64,000 bases of DNA from Mucilaginibacter jinjuensis (GCF_028596025.1 NZ_CP117167.1:1-64000), one strand, 5' to 3'. Positions 24,576 through 33,237 are shown, numbered from the stretch's first letter. Program-made: numbers and translations. The notes: generated by a model from the sequence alone, not told the origin.

Positions 24576-24842
24576 ATGATTTTGCCATCAAAGCATTTAA
24601 AGATATCGGAATCACTATTAGGACTTGGTGGGTATCTTTTAAATTATTTAAAAGGAGGTCCACAAACTGTAGATCATTTGTGGTTTAAGGTTAGTAAACA
24701 AAATAATTCGAAAAAATCCTTTGCATACCATGGCTTCGACAATGTCATTTTTGCATTAAATTATTTATATATAATAGGAGCTATCGATATCAATTCCGAA
24801 GGGGAAATTTTTAATGCGATTAATAAAGCTAAAAGCGAATAA
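24576..24842 (+). CDS. ABC-3C system middle component, MC6-like
   Basis: An 88-residue protein starting at ATG 24576, 1 nt after the preceding stop, which indicates tight coupling. MILPSKHLKISESLLGLGGY and the PQTVDHLWF ... FDNVIFALNYLYIIGAIDI layout match the small ABC-3C middle components of the MC6 type that I recall (start MxLPxKHI, central TVxxLW, then FxxFVLALDLLYxLGAV). The fold is probably a winged-helix-like adaptor between effector and ATPase. Its end overlaps the ATPase start by 29 nt. Confidence 0.8.
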   Translation: MILPSKHLKISESLLGLGGYLLNYLKGGPQTVDHLWFKVSKQNNSKKSFAYHGFDNVIFALNYLYIIGAIDINSEGEIFNAINKAKSE

Positions 24843-26556
24843 TAGCGGGTTTAAAGAAATAATATTCAACCCTAAAGGCATTTCCTTAATTGTTGGAAAG
24901 CGTCATAATCACGACTATACTCAAAATAGAAAAATCACCTATAACAGCGTTGGTAAATCGCTAACGATTGCTTTGATACATTTCTGTCTCGGTTCTCAAA
25001 AAAATCCTGAATTTGAATCTAAATTAAAGGAATGGGAGTTTTCTCTGGAGTTTAATATTGATGGAGACAATTTTATAGTAAGTAGAAAGTGCAATAATCA
25101 AAATATCGTTTTTTTAAATGAGAAAGAGTATTCCTTAGATGATTATAAAACGTTTTTATTGACAAAATTATTTACGCTTCCCAATGATCATAAATTCCTG
25201 TCATTTAGATCTTTAATTTCTCGGTTTATTCGTCCTCAGAAAAGTAGTTATACCACTTATTATGATTTTATAAAAGACGAACAGGATTTTAATGAGTTGA
25301 TTAACAACTCACTACTTCTTGGATTAAATACAGAAATCATATTAAAAAAATATCAGTTAAAAGATGAGTATGATGGTGTCGAAAAAATGCGGAAAGCAAT
25401 CGAAGACGATCCCATTATGCAATCTTTTTTCGATAGTGAAGATGATAGTTTTGAGATAGATATAGTAGATCTAAAACAGAAAATAAGAAAGCTGGAAAAG
25501 AGCTTAGCAGAGTTTCGAGTGGCGGAAGACTATTACCAGGTAGTAAAGGAGGCGGATGAAATTAAAGTTCAATTGCGAACTTATGAAAACCGAGCTGCTA
25601 ATTTAAAAACAGCAATTTCTAATATAAATGGTAGCCTTGATATTACGCCAGATATACCCAAAAAGAAAGTTTTAGAATTATATAGAGAGGCAGAAGTTAA
25701 CTTACCTGATTTTATTCTAAGGAGATTGGAAGAAGTTGAATCATTCAACAAAAAAATATTAGATAATAGGACAGTCCGACTATTAAAGGAAAAAAGCAAT
25801 TTCGAGCAAAAATTAACCGAAGTAGAAGGTATCATAAAGGTATTAGGTCGGCAGAAGGATCAAAAGCTGGAATATTTAAATACAAGGGGGGCATTGGATG
25901 AATTCACTAAGCTTAATGAGCAGGTCAATGCATTTAAAATCCGGCTCGACAATATTGAAAAATATAAAAAGCTAAAACAGGAATATAAAAATAAAACAGA
26001 GGAAATAAAGCAAGGTTTTAGTGAGCAAAATATCTTGACCTCTAATTATATAGCAAACAATACTGCATTAATTGAAAAAAATATAATCTTGTTTAAGGGA
26101 TTTGCGGAAGAGTTTTATGAAAATAAACGAGCAGGAATAGAAATAAAAAACAATGAGGGCATAAATAAAACGCGATTTGATATTAAAGCTAAAATTGATG
26201 ATGATAAAGGAGATGGTGTAAATGATGTCAAAATCTTTTGTTTTGATTGGACTATATTGAAAGCACAGCATAATCACAAAATAAAATTCATTTTCCACGA
26301 TAGTAGGTTGTTATCGGAAATCGACTCGCGACAAGTTGCTACTCTGTTTAGAGTTGCTCATCAAAATAGCAATGATTCTAATTTTCAATACATAGTGTCT
26401 GCTAATGAGAATACATTAGACGCATTAAAACTTGAGTTAGGTGAAGAGGATTATAATTTGATAATAGAAGAAAATATAGTATTGGAACTTACAGATGAAT
26501 CAAATGAGTCAAAACTTTTGGGCATGCAAATGGATTTAGACTATGACAAAGAATAA
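24814..26556 (+). CDS. ABC-3C system ATPase, DUF2326 family
   Basis: A 580-residue SMC/Rad50-like ABC ATPase. The N-terminal half-site has YNSVGKSLTIALIHFCLGS (residues 43-61), a Walker A in which NSVGKS replaces the usual GxxGxGKS, typical of this family. Residues ~200-405 form a long coiled coil rich in Lys and Glu. The C-terminal part has the Walker B-like IKFIFHDSRLLSEID (about 490-504) and ends acidic. Such proteins are predicted to undergo ATP-driven conformational change on nucleoprotein or invader sensing and to control the effector. Overlaps the middle component; the next gene is an unrelated amidase 25 nt downstream. Confidence 0.85.
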   Translation: MRLIKLKANNSGFKEIIFNPKGISLIVGKRHNHDYTQNRKITYNSVGKSLTIALIHFCLGSQKNPEFESKLKEWEFSLEFNIDGDNFIVSRKCNNQNIVFLNEKEYSLDDYKTFLLTKLFTLPNDHKFLSFRSLISRFIRPQKSSYTTYYDFIKDEQDFNELINNSLLLGLNTEIILKKYQLKDEYDGVEKMRKAIEDDPIMQSFFDSEDDSFEIDIVDLKQKIRKLEKSLAEFRVAEDYYQVVKEADEIKVQLRTYENRAANLKTAISNINGSLDITPDIPKKKVLELYREAEVNLPDFILRRLEEVESFNKKILDNRTVRLLKEKSNFEQKLTEVEGIIKVLGRQKDQKLEYLNTRGALDEFTKLNEQVNAFKIRLDNIEKYKKLKQEYKNKTEEIKQGFSEQNILTSNYIANNTALIEKNIILFKGFAEEFYENKRAGIEIKNNEGINKTRFDIKAKIDDDKGDGVNDVKIFCFDWTILKAQHNHKIKFIFHDSRLLSEIDSRQVATLFRVAHQNSNDSNFQYIVSANENTLDALKLELGEEDYNLIIEENIVLELTDESNESKLLGMQMDLDYDKE

Positions 26557-26581
26557 TTCATTATCTACTTCAACATTCCCA

Positions 26582-27418
26582 ATGAAACGCTATACCCTTC
26601 TATTTTTATTACCCCTCCTCTTCTTCGCTGCCTGCTCATCACACAAAGCAATCGTAGCCCCCGTAGCCAACACCAAAAAAGTTTACGAAACCCAGGTAGA
26701 TAGCTTTCTGGATATTGCGCGGCAGATGAACCCGGCTATGCTGGTTGATAGTGCGGGTGTGTCTATCCCCTCGCAGTTTATTGCTACGGTGAATTTGAAT
26801 TTGCGGAAACCCAATTATGTGATTCTGCATTATACCGCACAGGATTCGCTGCAGCAAACCATTAATACTTTTAGCCAGGTGCGTACACAGGTAAGCGCGC
26901 ATTATGTAGTGGGCAAAGATGGCCGCATTGTACACATGTTGAACGATTATCTGCGGGCATGGCAGGCTGGTGTGAGCAAATGGGGCAGCATTACAGATAT
27001 GAACAGCTGTTCTATCGGCATCGAGATTGATAATAATGGAAACGAGCCTTTTACCGAGCCGCAGATTAAAAGCCTGCTGATATTATTGGCGCAGTTAAAG
27101 AAGAATTATAACATTCCGCAGGCCAACTTTATTGGTCACGCTGATATTGCACCGGGTCGTAAACCGGATCCCGGTCCATTTTTCCCATGGAAGCGCCTGG
27201 CCGAAAAGGGCTTCGGTTACTGGAGTGACGACATTGTGGTGCCGGCTCCCGATAACTTCGACTATGTAACGGCATTTAAACTCATGGGCTATGATACCCG
27301 CAACATCAACGGAACTATTGATGCTTTTAAACGCCACTTCATCCAAACGGACATCACCCCACAAATGACGCAGTTGGATTTGAATGTGCTGTTTAATGTA
27401 TACCGAAAATACCAATAA
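26582..27418 (+). CDS. N-acetylmuramoyl-L-alanine amidase, lipoprotein
   Basis: A 278-residue lipoprotein (Cys 18 in LLFFAACSSHK) starting at ATG 26582. It has an AmpD-type amidase_2 domain: NYVILHYTAQDSLQQTINTF with the first zinc His, AHYVVGKDGRIVHML, NSCSIGIEIDNNG, and NFIGHADIAPGRKPDPGPFFPW with the second zinc His and catalytic Lys/Asp region. It cleaves the MurNAc-L-Ala bond in peptidoglycan. The C-terminal ~60 residues are a short peptidoglycan-binding-like tail (YVTAFKLMGYDTRNINGTIDAFKRHF). The start follows the ABC-3C ATPase by 25 nt, but base composition returns to the genome norm here. Confidence 0.92.
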   Translation: MKRYTLLFLLPLLFFAACSSHKAIVAPVANTKKVYETQVDSFLDIARQMNPAMLVDSAGVSIPSQFIATVNLNLRKPNYVILHYTAQDSLQQTINTFSQVRTQVSAHYVVGKDGRIVHMLNDYLRAWQAGVSKWGSITDMNSCSIGIEIDNNGNEPFTEPQIKSLLILLAQLKKNYNIPQANFIGHADIAPGRKPDPGPFFPWKRLAEKGFGYWSDDIVVPAPDNFDYVTAFKLMGYDTRNINGTIDAFKRHFIQTDITPQMTQLDLNVLFNVYRKYQ

Positions 27419-27420
27419 GG

Positions 27421-27553
27421 GAATCGAGAGTCAAGAATCGGGACTGAAAAACACATAAGTATATAAAATAAGAAGTATATAAAATAAGAAAGGCTGCGAA
27501 TATTCGCAGCCTTTACTTTTTGTCTTGATTCCTGATTCTCGATTCTTGACTCT
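27421..27553. terminator. Palindromic terminator with flanking inverted TTGATTCTCG-type repeats
   Basis: The perfect 26-bp palindrome at 27489-27514 (AAAGGCTGCGAAT and complement), followed by TACTTTTTG, serves the convergent amidase and glnS genes. Two tandem copies of AGTATATAAAATAAGA precede it. The outer arms 27421-27445 and 27524-27553 are inverted versions of a GATTCTCGATTCTTGACTC motif family that also occurs at 11581-11604 and near 57420-57460. Confidence 0.8.
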
Positions 27554-29207
27554 ATTTTTTAGCCCATCCATCCTTCAAAGTCACGGTGCGGTTAAACACG
27601 GGCTTTTCTGGGGTTGAGTGTTTGTCTAAAGTGAAGTAACCTTTGCGAATAAACTGGTAACCTTTGCCCGGGATGGCGGTTGCCAAATCCGGCTCAATAT
27701 AGGCTGTGATTATTTGCAGGCTGTCTGGGTTCAGGTATTCTTTAAAATCACCTTCTTCGCTTGCTGGATCTTCTACTTTAAATAAACGATCGTATAAACG
27801 AACCTCAGCAGTTTTAGCATGCGGAACGCTTACCCAATGGATGGTGCCCTTTACGTTGATACCGCTGGTATCGCTTCCCGATTTTGATTCGGGGATATAG
27901 GTACAATGGATTTCGGTAATGTTGCCTTCGGCATCTTTCACAAAATCTTCGCATTTAATAATGTAGGCATTCTTCAACCTCACCATTAAACCCGGGCCTA
28001 AGCGGAAAAATTTTTTCGGCGCAACTTCCATAAAGTCTTCGCGCTCGATGTATAATTCTCTGCTGAACGGAATATCACGACCGCCTTCACCACCTTCAAC
28101 TTCCGGATTGTTTTCGCCATGAAGAATCTCTCCATCACCTTCAGGATAGTTTGTAATCACCAGTTTAACCGGGTCTAATACCGCCATACGGCGCCATGCG
28201 GTTTTGTTCAAGTCCTCACGAATACAGAACTCAAGCAGGCTCAGGTCGATAATATTTTCGCGTTTAGCAATCCCAATCCGCTCACAAAACTCGCGGATTG
28301 ATGCAGGCGTATACCCACGACGACGCAGGCCGCTAATGGTAGGCATACGTGGATCATCCCAGCTTTCTACATGGTTTTCTTTTACCAGTTGCAGCAGCTT
28401 GCGCTTGCTCATTACGGTATAGGTCATGTTCAAACGGGCAAATTCGTATTGGTGCGAAGGGAAAATTTGCAGCTCTTCGATAAACCAATCATACAGTGCA
28501 CGGTGAGGGATAAACTCCAGCGTACAAACCGAATGGGTAATGTGTTCGATAGAATCTGACTGCCCGTGGGCGAAATCATACATCGGGTAAATGCACCATT
28601 TATCGCCTGTGCGGTGGTGATGGGCATGTTTAATGCGGTACATCAATGGGTCGCGCAGGTGCATGTTGGGTGAAGCCAGGTCAATCTTGGCACGCAAAAC
28701 TTTAGCGCCATCCGGGTATTTACCGGCTTTCATTTCTTCAAACAACTGCAGGTTTTCTTCCACGCTGCGGCTGCGGTATTCGCTAGGCTTACCAGGTTCG
28801 GTAGGTGTACCTTTTTGTGATGCAATTTCTTCGGCCGTGCTATCGTCAACATAAGCTAATCCTTTACGGATCAGGTCGACAGCGAAAGCATAGATCTGGT
28901 CGAAATAGTCAGACGCATAAAGCTCATTGGCCCAGTTAAAGCCCAGCCATTTTACATCTTCTTTAATACTTTCTACGTACTCGGTATCTTCGGTAACGGG
29001 GTTGGTATCATCAAAACGAAGATTGGTTAGGCCGTTATATTTCTGCGCCAGTCCAAAGTTTAAGCAAATAGACTTGGCATGGCCAATGTGCAGATAACCA
29101 TTAGGCTCGGGTGGAAAACGGGTGTGGATACGTCCGCCATTTTTACCCTCGCGGATATCTTCTTCAACAATCTCTTCTAAAAAGTTTAACGATCTTTCCT
29201 CGCTCAT
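27552..29207 (-). CDS. glnS: Glutaminyl-tRNA synthetase
   Basis: Class I synthetase that charges tRNA-Gln. The 551-residue protein starts at ATG 29207 ([10 protein letters not shown]). It has [20 protein letters not shown] with HIGH at 40-43, RFDDTNP, the GlnRS segment [20 protein letters not shown], and [11 protein letters not shown] (the KMSKS counterpart, near 265). The C-terminal two beta-barrel anticodon-binding region is present, ending in [25 protein letters not shown]. Presence of GlnRS implies direct Gln charging rather than only the amidotransferase route. A -7 box lies 24 nt upstream. Confidence 0.97.
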   Translation of the reverse strand: MSEERSLNFLEEIVEEDIREGKNGGRIHTRFPPEPNGYLHIGHAKSICLNFGLAQKYNGLTNLRFDDTNPVTEDTEYVESIKEDVKWLGFNWANELYASDYFDQIYAFAVDLIRKGLAYVDDSTAEEIASQKGTPTEPGKPSEYRSRSVEENLQLFEEMKAGKYPDGAKVLRAKIDLASPNMHLRDPLMYRIKHAHHHRTGDKWCIYPMYDFAHGQSDSIEHITHSVCTLEFIPHRALYDWFIEELQIFPSHQYEFARLNMTYTVMSKRKLLQLVKENHVESWDDPRMPTISGLRRRGYTPASIREFCERIGIAKRENIIDLSLLEFCIREDLNKTAWRRMAVLDPVKLVITNYPEGDGEILHGENNPEVEGGEGGRDIPFSRELYIEREDFMEVAPKKFFRLGPGLMVRLKNAYIIKCEDFVKDAEGNITEIHCTYIPESKSGSDTSGINVKGTIHWVSVPHAKTAEVRLYDRLFKVEDPASEEGDFKEYLNPDSLQIITAYIEPDLATAIPGKGYQFIRKGYFTLDKHSTPEKPVFNRTVTLKDGWAKK

Positions 29208-29231
29208 AAAATTCAAAATATACTTGAATGG

Positions 29232-29239
29232 CAAATTTA
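29232..29239 (-). promoter_or_regulatory. -7 box of glnS
   Basis: TAAATTTG on the minus strand, 24 nt upstream of the glnS start at 29207; fits TAnnTTTG. Confidence 0.45.
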
Positions 29240-29294
29240 GCAAAAAAATCAGGGGTTTGTTGAGAATGATGAGTGTCGATTTTGCTGGCGTTTT

Positions 29295-29395
29295 TACCCA
29301 TTATTAAAGTTAGTGCTAAAGCAGTGCCTTTGCTTTCCCCTAAATTAGGGGAACACTACTGTCTGTGCAATTTGCAGTGGCGTTAGTAAGGGGTA
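29295..29395. repeat. 101-bp structured repeat, unit 1
   Basis: It begins TACCCATTATTAA and ends AAGGGGTA, forming a terminal inverted repeat. Inside are three further stem candidates: AAAGCAGTGCCTTTGCTTT, CCCCTAAATTAGGGG and CTGTCTGTGCAATTTGCAG. The next unit begins 27 bp downstream. Confidence 0.85.
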
Positions 29396-29422
29396 GATTG
29401 TTGATGGCCATGCGTTCGATTT

Positions 29423-29522
29423 TACCTCTTATTAAAGTTAGTGCTAAAGCAGTGCCTTGGCTTTCCCCTAAATTAGGGGAACATTACTGTCTGTGCAATT
29501 TGCAGCAACATTAACAAGGGTA
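29423..29522. repeat. 100-bp structured repeat, unit 2
   Basis: Same orientation and layout as unit 1, with the identical CCCCTAAATTAGGGG centre. Ends TACCTCTTAT and CAAGGGTA are slightly degraded. It is 30 bp from unit 3. Confidence 0.85.
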
Positions 29523-29552
29523 GATTATGGAACGGTTATCTTGTATCCGTCT

Positions 29553-29653
29553 TACCCCTTATTAAAGTTAGTGCTAAAGCAGTGCCTTTGCTTTCCCCTA
29601 AATTAGGGGAATATTACTGACGGTGCAATTTGCAACGGCGTTGATAAGGGGTA
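29553..29653. repeat. 101-bp structured repeat, unit 3
   Basis: Ends TACCCCTTAT and ATAAGGGGTA are perfect 10-bp inverted repeats. The DUF559 gene start lies 49 bp further on. The two spacers between the three units share only the first GATT. Confidence 0.85.
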
Positions 29654-29702
29654 GAAACAGGTGGATTATGAGAAATCAAAACTGCTTCTTACCTTAACTC
29701 TC

Positions 29703-30077
29703 ATGAACCGTATCACAGACCTATGCCGAGCCTTACGAAATAATCAAACCCCGGCAGAAAGAATGCTGTGGGATCAATTAAGGCGCAAGAACGTTGACAA
29801 TCACAAATTTCTAAGGCAATATCCAATAATGGTGGTTCAGGTGGGTATTAGTTATTTCTACATCGCCAACTTTTACTGTGCAAAACTTAAGTTGGTAATA
29901 GAGTTAGATGGCCCGATTCATAATTTCAAAAAGGAATATGATGCTAACAGAGATTTGGTTATGAATCAGTTGGGAATTGTGGTTCTGCGGTTCAACAATG
30001 ATGAAGTAGAGATGCAGATAGACAATCTAATACAAAAAATCACGACGTTTATTTCCCAAGGACAGCTCATCCTCTAA
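29703..30077 (+). CDS. DUF559 endonuclease-domain protein, likely catalytic Asp changed to Asn
   Basis: A 124-residue protein from ATG 29703 (MNRITDLCRALRNNQTPAERMLWDQLRR). DUF559 proteins are related to Vsr-type very-short-patch nucleases with a PD-(D/E)xK core. Family landmarks: NQTPAERMLWDQLR, KFLRQYPI, YFYIANFYCAKLKLVIELDGPIH, and the final VVLRFNNDEV. In relatives I know, the segment reads YIVDFYC with a conserved Asp; here it is YIANFYC, with Asn 56 in that place, while Glu 67 and Asp 69 are kept. Activity may therefore be reduced or lost. It sits just after three structured repeats. ATG 29661 upstream is less likely. Confidence 0.8.
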   Translation: MNRITDLCRALRNNQTPAERMLWDQLRRKNVDNHKFLRQYPIMVVQVGISYFYIANFYCAKLKLVIELDGPIHNFKKEYDANRDLVMNQLGIVVLRFNNDEVEMQIDNLIQKITTFISQGQLIL

Positions 30078-30128
30078 AACATTCCATTCAATCTTTGTAC
30101 ATTTACCCCTAAACCAAACTCGTTTTAC

Positions 30129-30551
30129 ATGAGTGAACACCAGTTTAACCGCCCCATCAGGGTATTAGTTGCTAAAGTAGGATTAGATGGACATGATCGT
30201 GGGGCGCGAATTATAGCCACTTCGCTGCGCGATGCCGGGATGGAAGTAATTTATACCGGACTGCGCCAAACACCCGAAATGGTGGTGAATACCGCCCTGC
30301 AGGAAGATGTTGATGCGATCGGGATTTCGATTCTTTCGGGCGCACACATGACAGTTTTCCCGAAAATTATTAAATTGATCAAAGAAAAGCAGATGGATGA
30401 TGTTTTGCTGACCGGCGGCGGGATCATTCCCGAAGCAGATGCTAAACAGCTGCAGCAAATGGGGGTTGGAGAGCTTTTCCCTCCCGGAACCACCACCGCG
30501 TCAATTGTTGAATATATAACCGGCTGGGTACATCAGCACCGTAATTTTTAA
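30129..30551 (+). CDS. Cobalamin B12-binding domain protein (methylmalonyl-CoA mutase C-terminal type)
   Basis: A 140-residue stand-alone B12-binding domain. [14 protein letters not shown] (residues 17-29) holds the DxHxxG motif whose His 22 would be the lower axial cobalt ligand. [16 protein letters not shown] and [16 protein letters not shown] complete the Rossmann-like B12 fold, with the family ending [19 protein letters not shown]. Such single domains partner separate mutase large subunits or act as B12 carriers. An enoyl-CoA hydratase follows 6 nt downstream, suggesting a shared acyl-CoA pathway (inference). No mutase catalytic subunit is in the window. Confidence 0.9.
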   Translation: MSEHQFNRPIRVLVAKVGLDGHDRGARIIATSLRDAGMEVIYTGLRQTPEMVVNTALQEDVDAIGISILSGAHMTVFPKIIKLIKEKQMDDVLLTGGGIIPEADAKQLQQMGVGELFPPGTTTASIVEYITGWVHQHRNF

Positions 30552-30557
30552 TTTAAG

Positions 30558-31334
30558 ATGAGTTTTCAGAATTTAATTATAGAAGATAAAGGGCGTATCA
30601 GGCAAATAACTATTAATCGCGAAAGCAAACTAAATGCGCTTAACAAAGAAACCATTGCCGAATTACATACCGCTTTTGCTGATGCCTTTGGCGACAACAC
30701 AATTGGCGGAATTATTTTAACCGGTGCAGGCTCCAAGGCGTTTGTGGCAGGTGCAGATATTGCTGAGTTTGTTGGTCTTGATGTGGAAAGCGCAACTGCT
30801 GTGGCAAGAGAAAATCAGAAAAAGGTATTTGATCTAGTAGCTAATGGAAAAAAGCCTGTTATTGCAGCTGTAAATGGCTTTGCATTAGGCGGTGGTTTAG
30901 AGTTGGCGCTGGCCAGCCATATTCGTGTGGCGTCAAGCAATGCCAAAATGGGCTTGCCCGAAGTAACCCTGGGTTTAATTCCCGGTTATGGCGGCACGCA
31001 AAGGCTTACCAAACTGGTGGGAAGTGGCAAAGCTTTAGAGATGATTTTGACGGCGGATATGATTACCGCTGATGAGGCCTATCGCGTTGGCCTGGTAAAT
31101 TATGTGGTTGCGCCCGAAGAGTTAATTACAAAAGCAGAGGAAATACTAAACAAAATTTTACAACGTGCGCCTCTGGCCATAGCCGCTGCTATCAATGCGG
31201 TAAGCGCTGCGGGCACACCGGAGGGTTTTGAGATAGAAATAAATGCATTCGGAAAATGCTTTGGTAATGAGGATACTAAAGAAGGAATAGCTGCCTTTTT
31301 AGAAAAAAGAAAACCAGAATTTAAAGGCAAGTAA
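30558..31334 (+). CDS. Enoyl-CoA hydratase/isomerase family protein
   Basis: A 258-residue crotonase-fold enzyme. The oxyanion-hole segments are FVAGADIAEFVGL and NGFALGGGLELALASHIRVA; the catalytic-Glu region is LPEVTLGLIPGYGGTQRLTKLVG, with Glu residues at the two positions used by true hydratases. Length is normal. It most likely hydrates a 2-enoyl-CoA in fatty-acid or amino-acid degradation; the exact substrate cannot be told. It is probably in an operon with the upstream B12-binding protein. Confidence 0.9.
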   Translation: MSFQNLIIEDKGRIRQITINRESKLNALNKETIAELHTAFADAFGDNTIGGIILTGAGSKAFVAGADIAEFVGLDVESATAVARENQKKVFDLVANGKKPVIAAVNGFALGGGLELALASHIRVASSNAKMGLPEVTLGLIPGYGGTQRLTKLVGSGKALEMILTADMITADEAYRVGLVNYVVAPEELITKAEEILNKILQRAPLAIAAAINAVSAAGTPEGFEIEINAFGKCFGNEDTKEGIAAFLEKRKPEFKGK

Positions 31335-31448
31335 AAGATTTTGGAACAAAAAATGCGCCTATTTCGTATGCGAATAAAAAATTAACAAATTTGTAATTAA
31401 CTTAAGGCGTTAAGTACATTTACCTTTTTAAGAAAGTATATTGCCGAT

Positions 31449-32897
31449 ATGAAAAAGATTCTCATCGTTGATGACGAAGTGAACACCGCGTTGTTGTTGT
31501 CGAAATTCCTTACAAGAAATGGCTTTGAAGTTACTACTGCTTCAAACGGTGGCAGTGCTATGGAGCATCTTAAAAGCGGCGAATACGATTTGGTGCTTTG
31601 CGATTTCAGGCTGGAAGATACCGACGGGCGCGAGATGCTGAAAAGTATTAAATCGCAATACCCTAAAACGGGTGTAATTATTATAACCGGTTATTCGGAT
31701 ATTAAAATGGCGGTAGAGCTCATCAAGATGGGCGCCTACGATTATATCACCAAGCCACTATACCCCGACGAAATTTTAAACACCATAAACAAAGCGATAG
31801 AAACCCACCACGCCCTGGTTACAGAACCTCAGGAAGAACTGGCGGCTGTTTCTTCACCATCTTCATCAAAATCATCTAAAGAAAAACAGGTGATGGCCGG
31901 TGAGTTTGTGGTTGGTAAAAGTAAAGCATCAAAAGAGTTATTGCGCCAGATAGAGCTGGTTGCCCCTACTACATACAGCGTTATTATTTTGGGCGAAAGC
32001 GGTACCGGTAAAGAGTCGGTAGCGAAGAGTATCCACTTAAACAGTCCGCGCCGAGATCAGCCATTTATTGCAATGGATTGCGGTTCGTTAACCAAAGAGC
32101 TGGCACAAAGCGAATTTTTTGGTCACGAGAAAGGATCATTTACCGGTGCATTATACACCAAAATTGGCCACTTTGAAATGGCTAATGGCGGAACATTGTT
32201 TCTGGATGAGGTGGGTAACCTATCGTATGATATCCAAGCCGCCTTGTTACGTACCGTGCAGGAGCGTAAGGTAAAACGTATTGGCAGCACCAAAGAGATT
32301 GATCTGGATGTGCGGATCATTGTGGCTACCAACGAGAACCTGATGGACGGTATCCAGCGTGGCAAGTTCCGCGAGGATTTGTACCACCGTTTCAATGAGT
32401 TCACTATCTACATGCCGCCACTACGCGACAGGGGCAGTGATATTATGCTGATGGCCGAACACTTTTTAAGGATCGCTAACAAAGAACTTGGTCGCGATGT
32501 GCAGTTTTTCTCACAAGATGTGGAAGAAAGCTTTATGAACTACCGCTGGACCGGTAACATCCGCGAGTTGAAAAACGTGATCAGGCGTGCTACCTTGCTA
32601 ACCGAAGGCGATACCGTGCAGGCTAAGGCCTTACCGTTAGAGATTTCTAATTACACCAAAATAGCGCCGATGGTTGAGCATTCGCATAATCATCATACAA
32701 CAGAAACATCGGCAGCACCGGTTAAGGAACATCATAACAGAACCGATTTAAAAAATGCAGCGCTTGAGGCTGAATATGATACCATATTGAAAGTTTTGCG
32801 TGAGGTTAATTTTAACAAAACCAAGGCTGCCGAAATTTTAAATATCGATCGCAAAACCTTGTATAATAAAATGAAAGCCATTAACATCGGTAAGTAA
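31449..32897 (+). CDS. Sigma-54-dependent response regulator, NtrC type
   Basis: A 482-residue transcription regulator. Receiver domain 1-120 with acidic pocket D9/D10, phospho-acceptor D52 (LVLCDFRLED) and Lys in YITKPL. A Ser-rich linker (~130-145) leads to the AAA+ domain: Walker A GESGTGKESVAKSIH (~182), GSFTGALYTKIGHFEMANGGTLFLDEV, where GSFTGA is the sigma-54-contacting loop (canonical GAFTGA), and REDLYHRFNEF. The Fis-type HTH is at the end (TILKVLREVNFNKTKAAEILNIDRKTLYNKM). A DHp-like protein is encoded 2 nt downstream in place of a complete sensor kinase. Confidence 0.94.
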   Translation: MKKILIVDDEVNTALLLSKFLTRNGFEVTTASNGGSAMEHLKSGEYDLVLCDFRLEDTDGREMLKSIKSQYPKTGVIIITGYSDIKMAVELIKMGAYDYITKPLYPDEILNTINKAIETHHALVTEPQEELAAVSSPSSSKSSKEKQVMAGEFVVGKSKASKELLRQIELVAPTTYSVIILGESGTGKESVAKSIHLNSPRRDQPFIAMDCGSLTKELAQSEFFGHEKGSFTGALYTKIGHFEMANGGTLFLDEVGNLSYDIQAALLRTVQERKVKRIGSTKEIDLDVRIIVATNENLMDGIQRGKFREDLYHRFNEFTIYMPPLRDRGSDIMLMAEHFLRIANKELGRDVQFFSQDVEESFMNYRWTGNIRELKNVIRRATLLTEGDTVQAKALPLEISNYTKIAPMVEHSHNHHTTETSAAPVKEHHNRTDLKNAALEAEYDTILKVLREVNFNKTKAAEILNIDRKTLYNKMKAINIGK

Positions 32898-32899
32898 TT

Positions 32900-33100
32900 A
32901 TGGCAGATGAGCATGAAAAAATAGACCCGGCTATCGGGTCGTTAAAGCACGATATTAGGAACCAGCTTTCTAATATTGCGCTTTGCGCAGAGCAGCTTAG
33001 GTTCGAGCTGCCCGAAGTTAACGAGGATATTACCTTCTACATAGATACCATTGCTGCCGGCTGCAAAAAGATTAACGAACTGCTTAAAGGTACAGACTAA
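32900..33100 (+). CDS. Stand-alone histidine-kinase dimerization-like (DHp) protein
   Basis: A 66-residue protein. SLKHDIRNQLSNI (residues 14-26) closely resembles a histidine-kinase H-box, with His 17 as the possible phosphoacceptor followed by acidic Asp 18 and Asn 21. The rest (LCAEQLRFELPEVNEDITFYIDTIAAGCKKINELLK) fits the second DHp helix. There is no HATPase catalytic domain, sensor or membrane segment in this or any adjoining frame. The start lies 2 nt after the response-regulator stop, so the two are surely co-translated. It could be a phosphotransfer partner or a dimerizing inhibitor of a kinase; this is inference. Confidence 0.75.
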   Translation: MADEHEKIDPAIGSLKHDIRNQLSNIALCAEQLRFELPEVNEDITFYIDTIAAGCKKINELLKGTD

Positions 33101-33237
33101 GCCGGTTTACAAAAAGGCAATCTTACTGCGACAAAAACTTAACCGGCTTGTAGCTGTATAAGTATTAATTCAATACGATATTTACGGGGGAGAAAGGGTA
33201 ACGGCGGGACGGCACACGCAAGGCTACATCAATACTT

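Noticed and set aside
29295..29653. CRISPR-like array of repeats and spacers
   Set aside because: Repeats are 101 bp with internal palindromes and only three units; no cas genes nearby. Better described as structured mobile repeats.
29703..30077. Vsr mismatch-repair endonuclease partnered with a DNA methyltransferase
   Set aside because: No methyltransferase gene in the vicinity and the motif set is that of DUF559, not Vsr.
31100..31330. Minus-strand frame within the enoyl-CoA hydratase gene
   Set aside because: No independent start context; the plus frame is a full crotonase-family enzyme.
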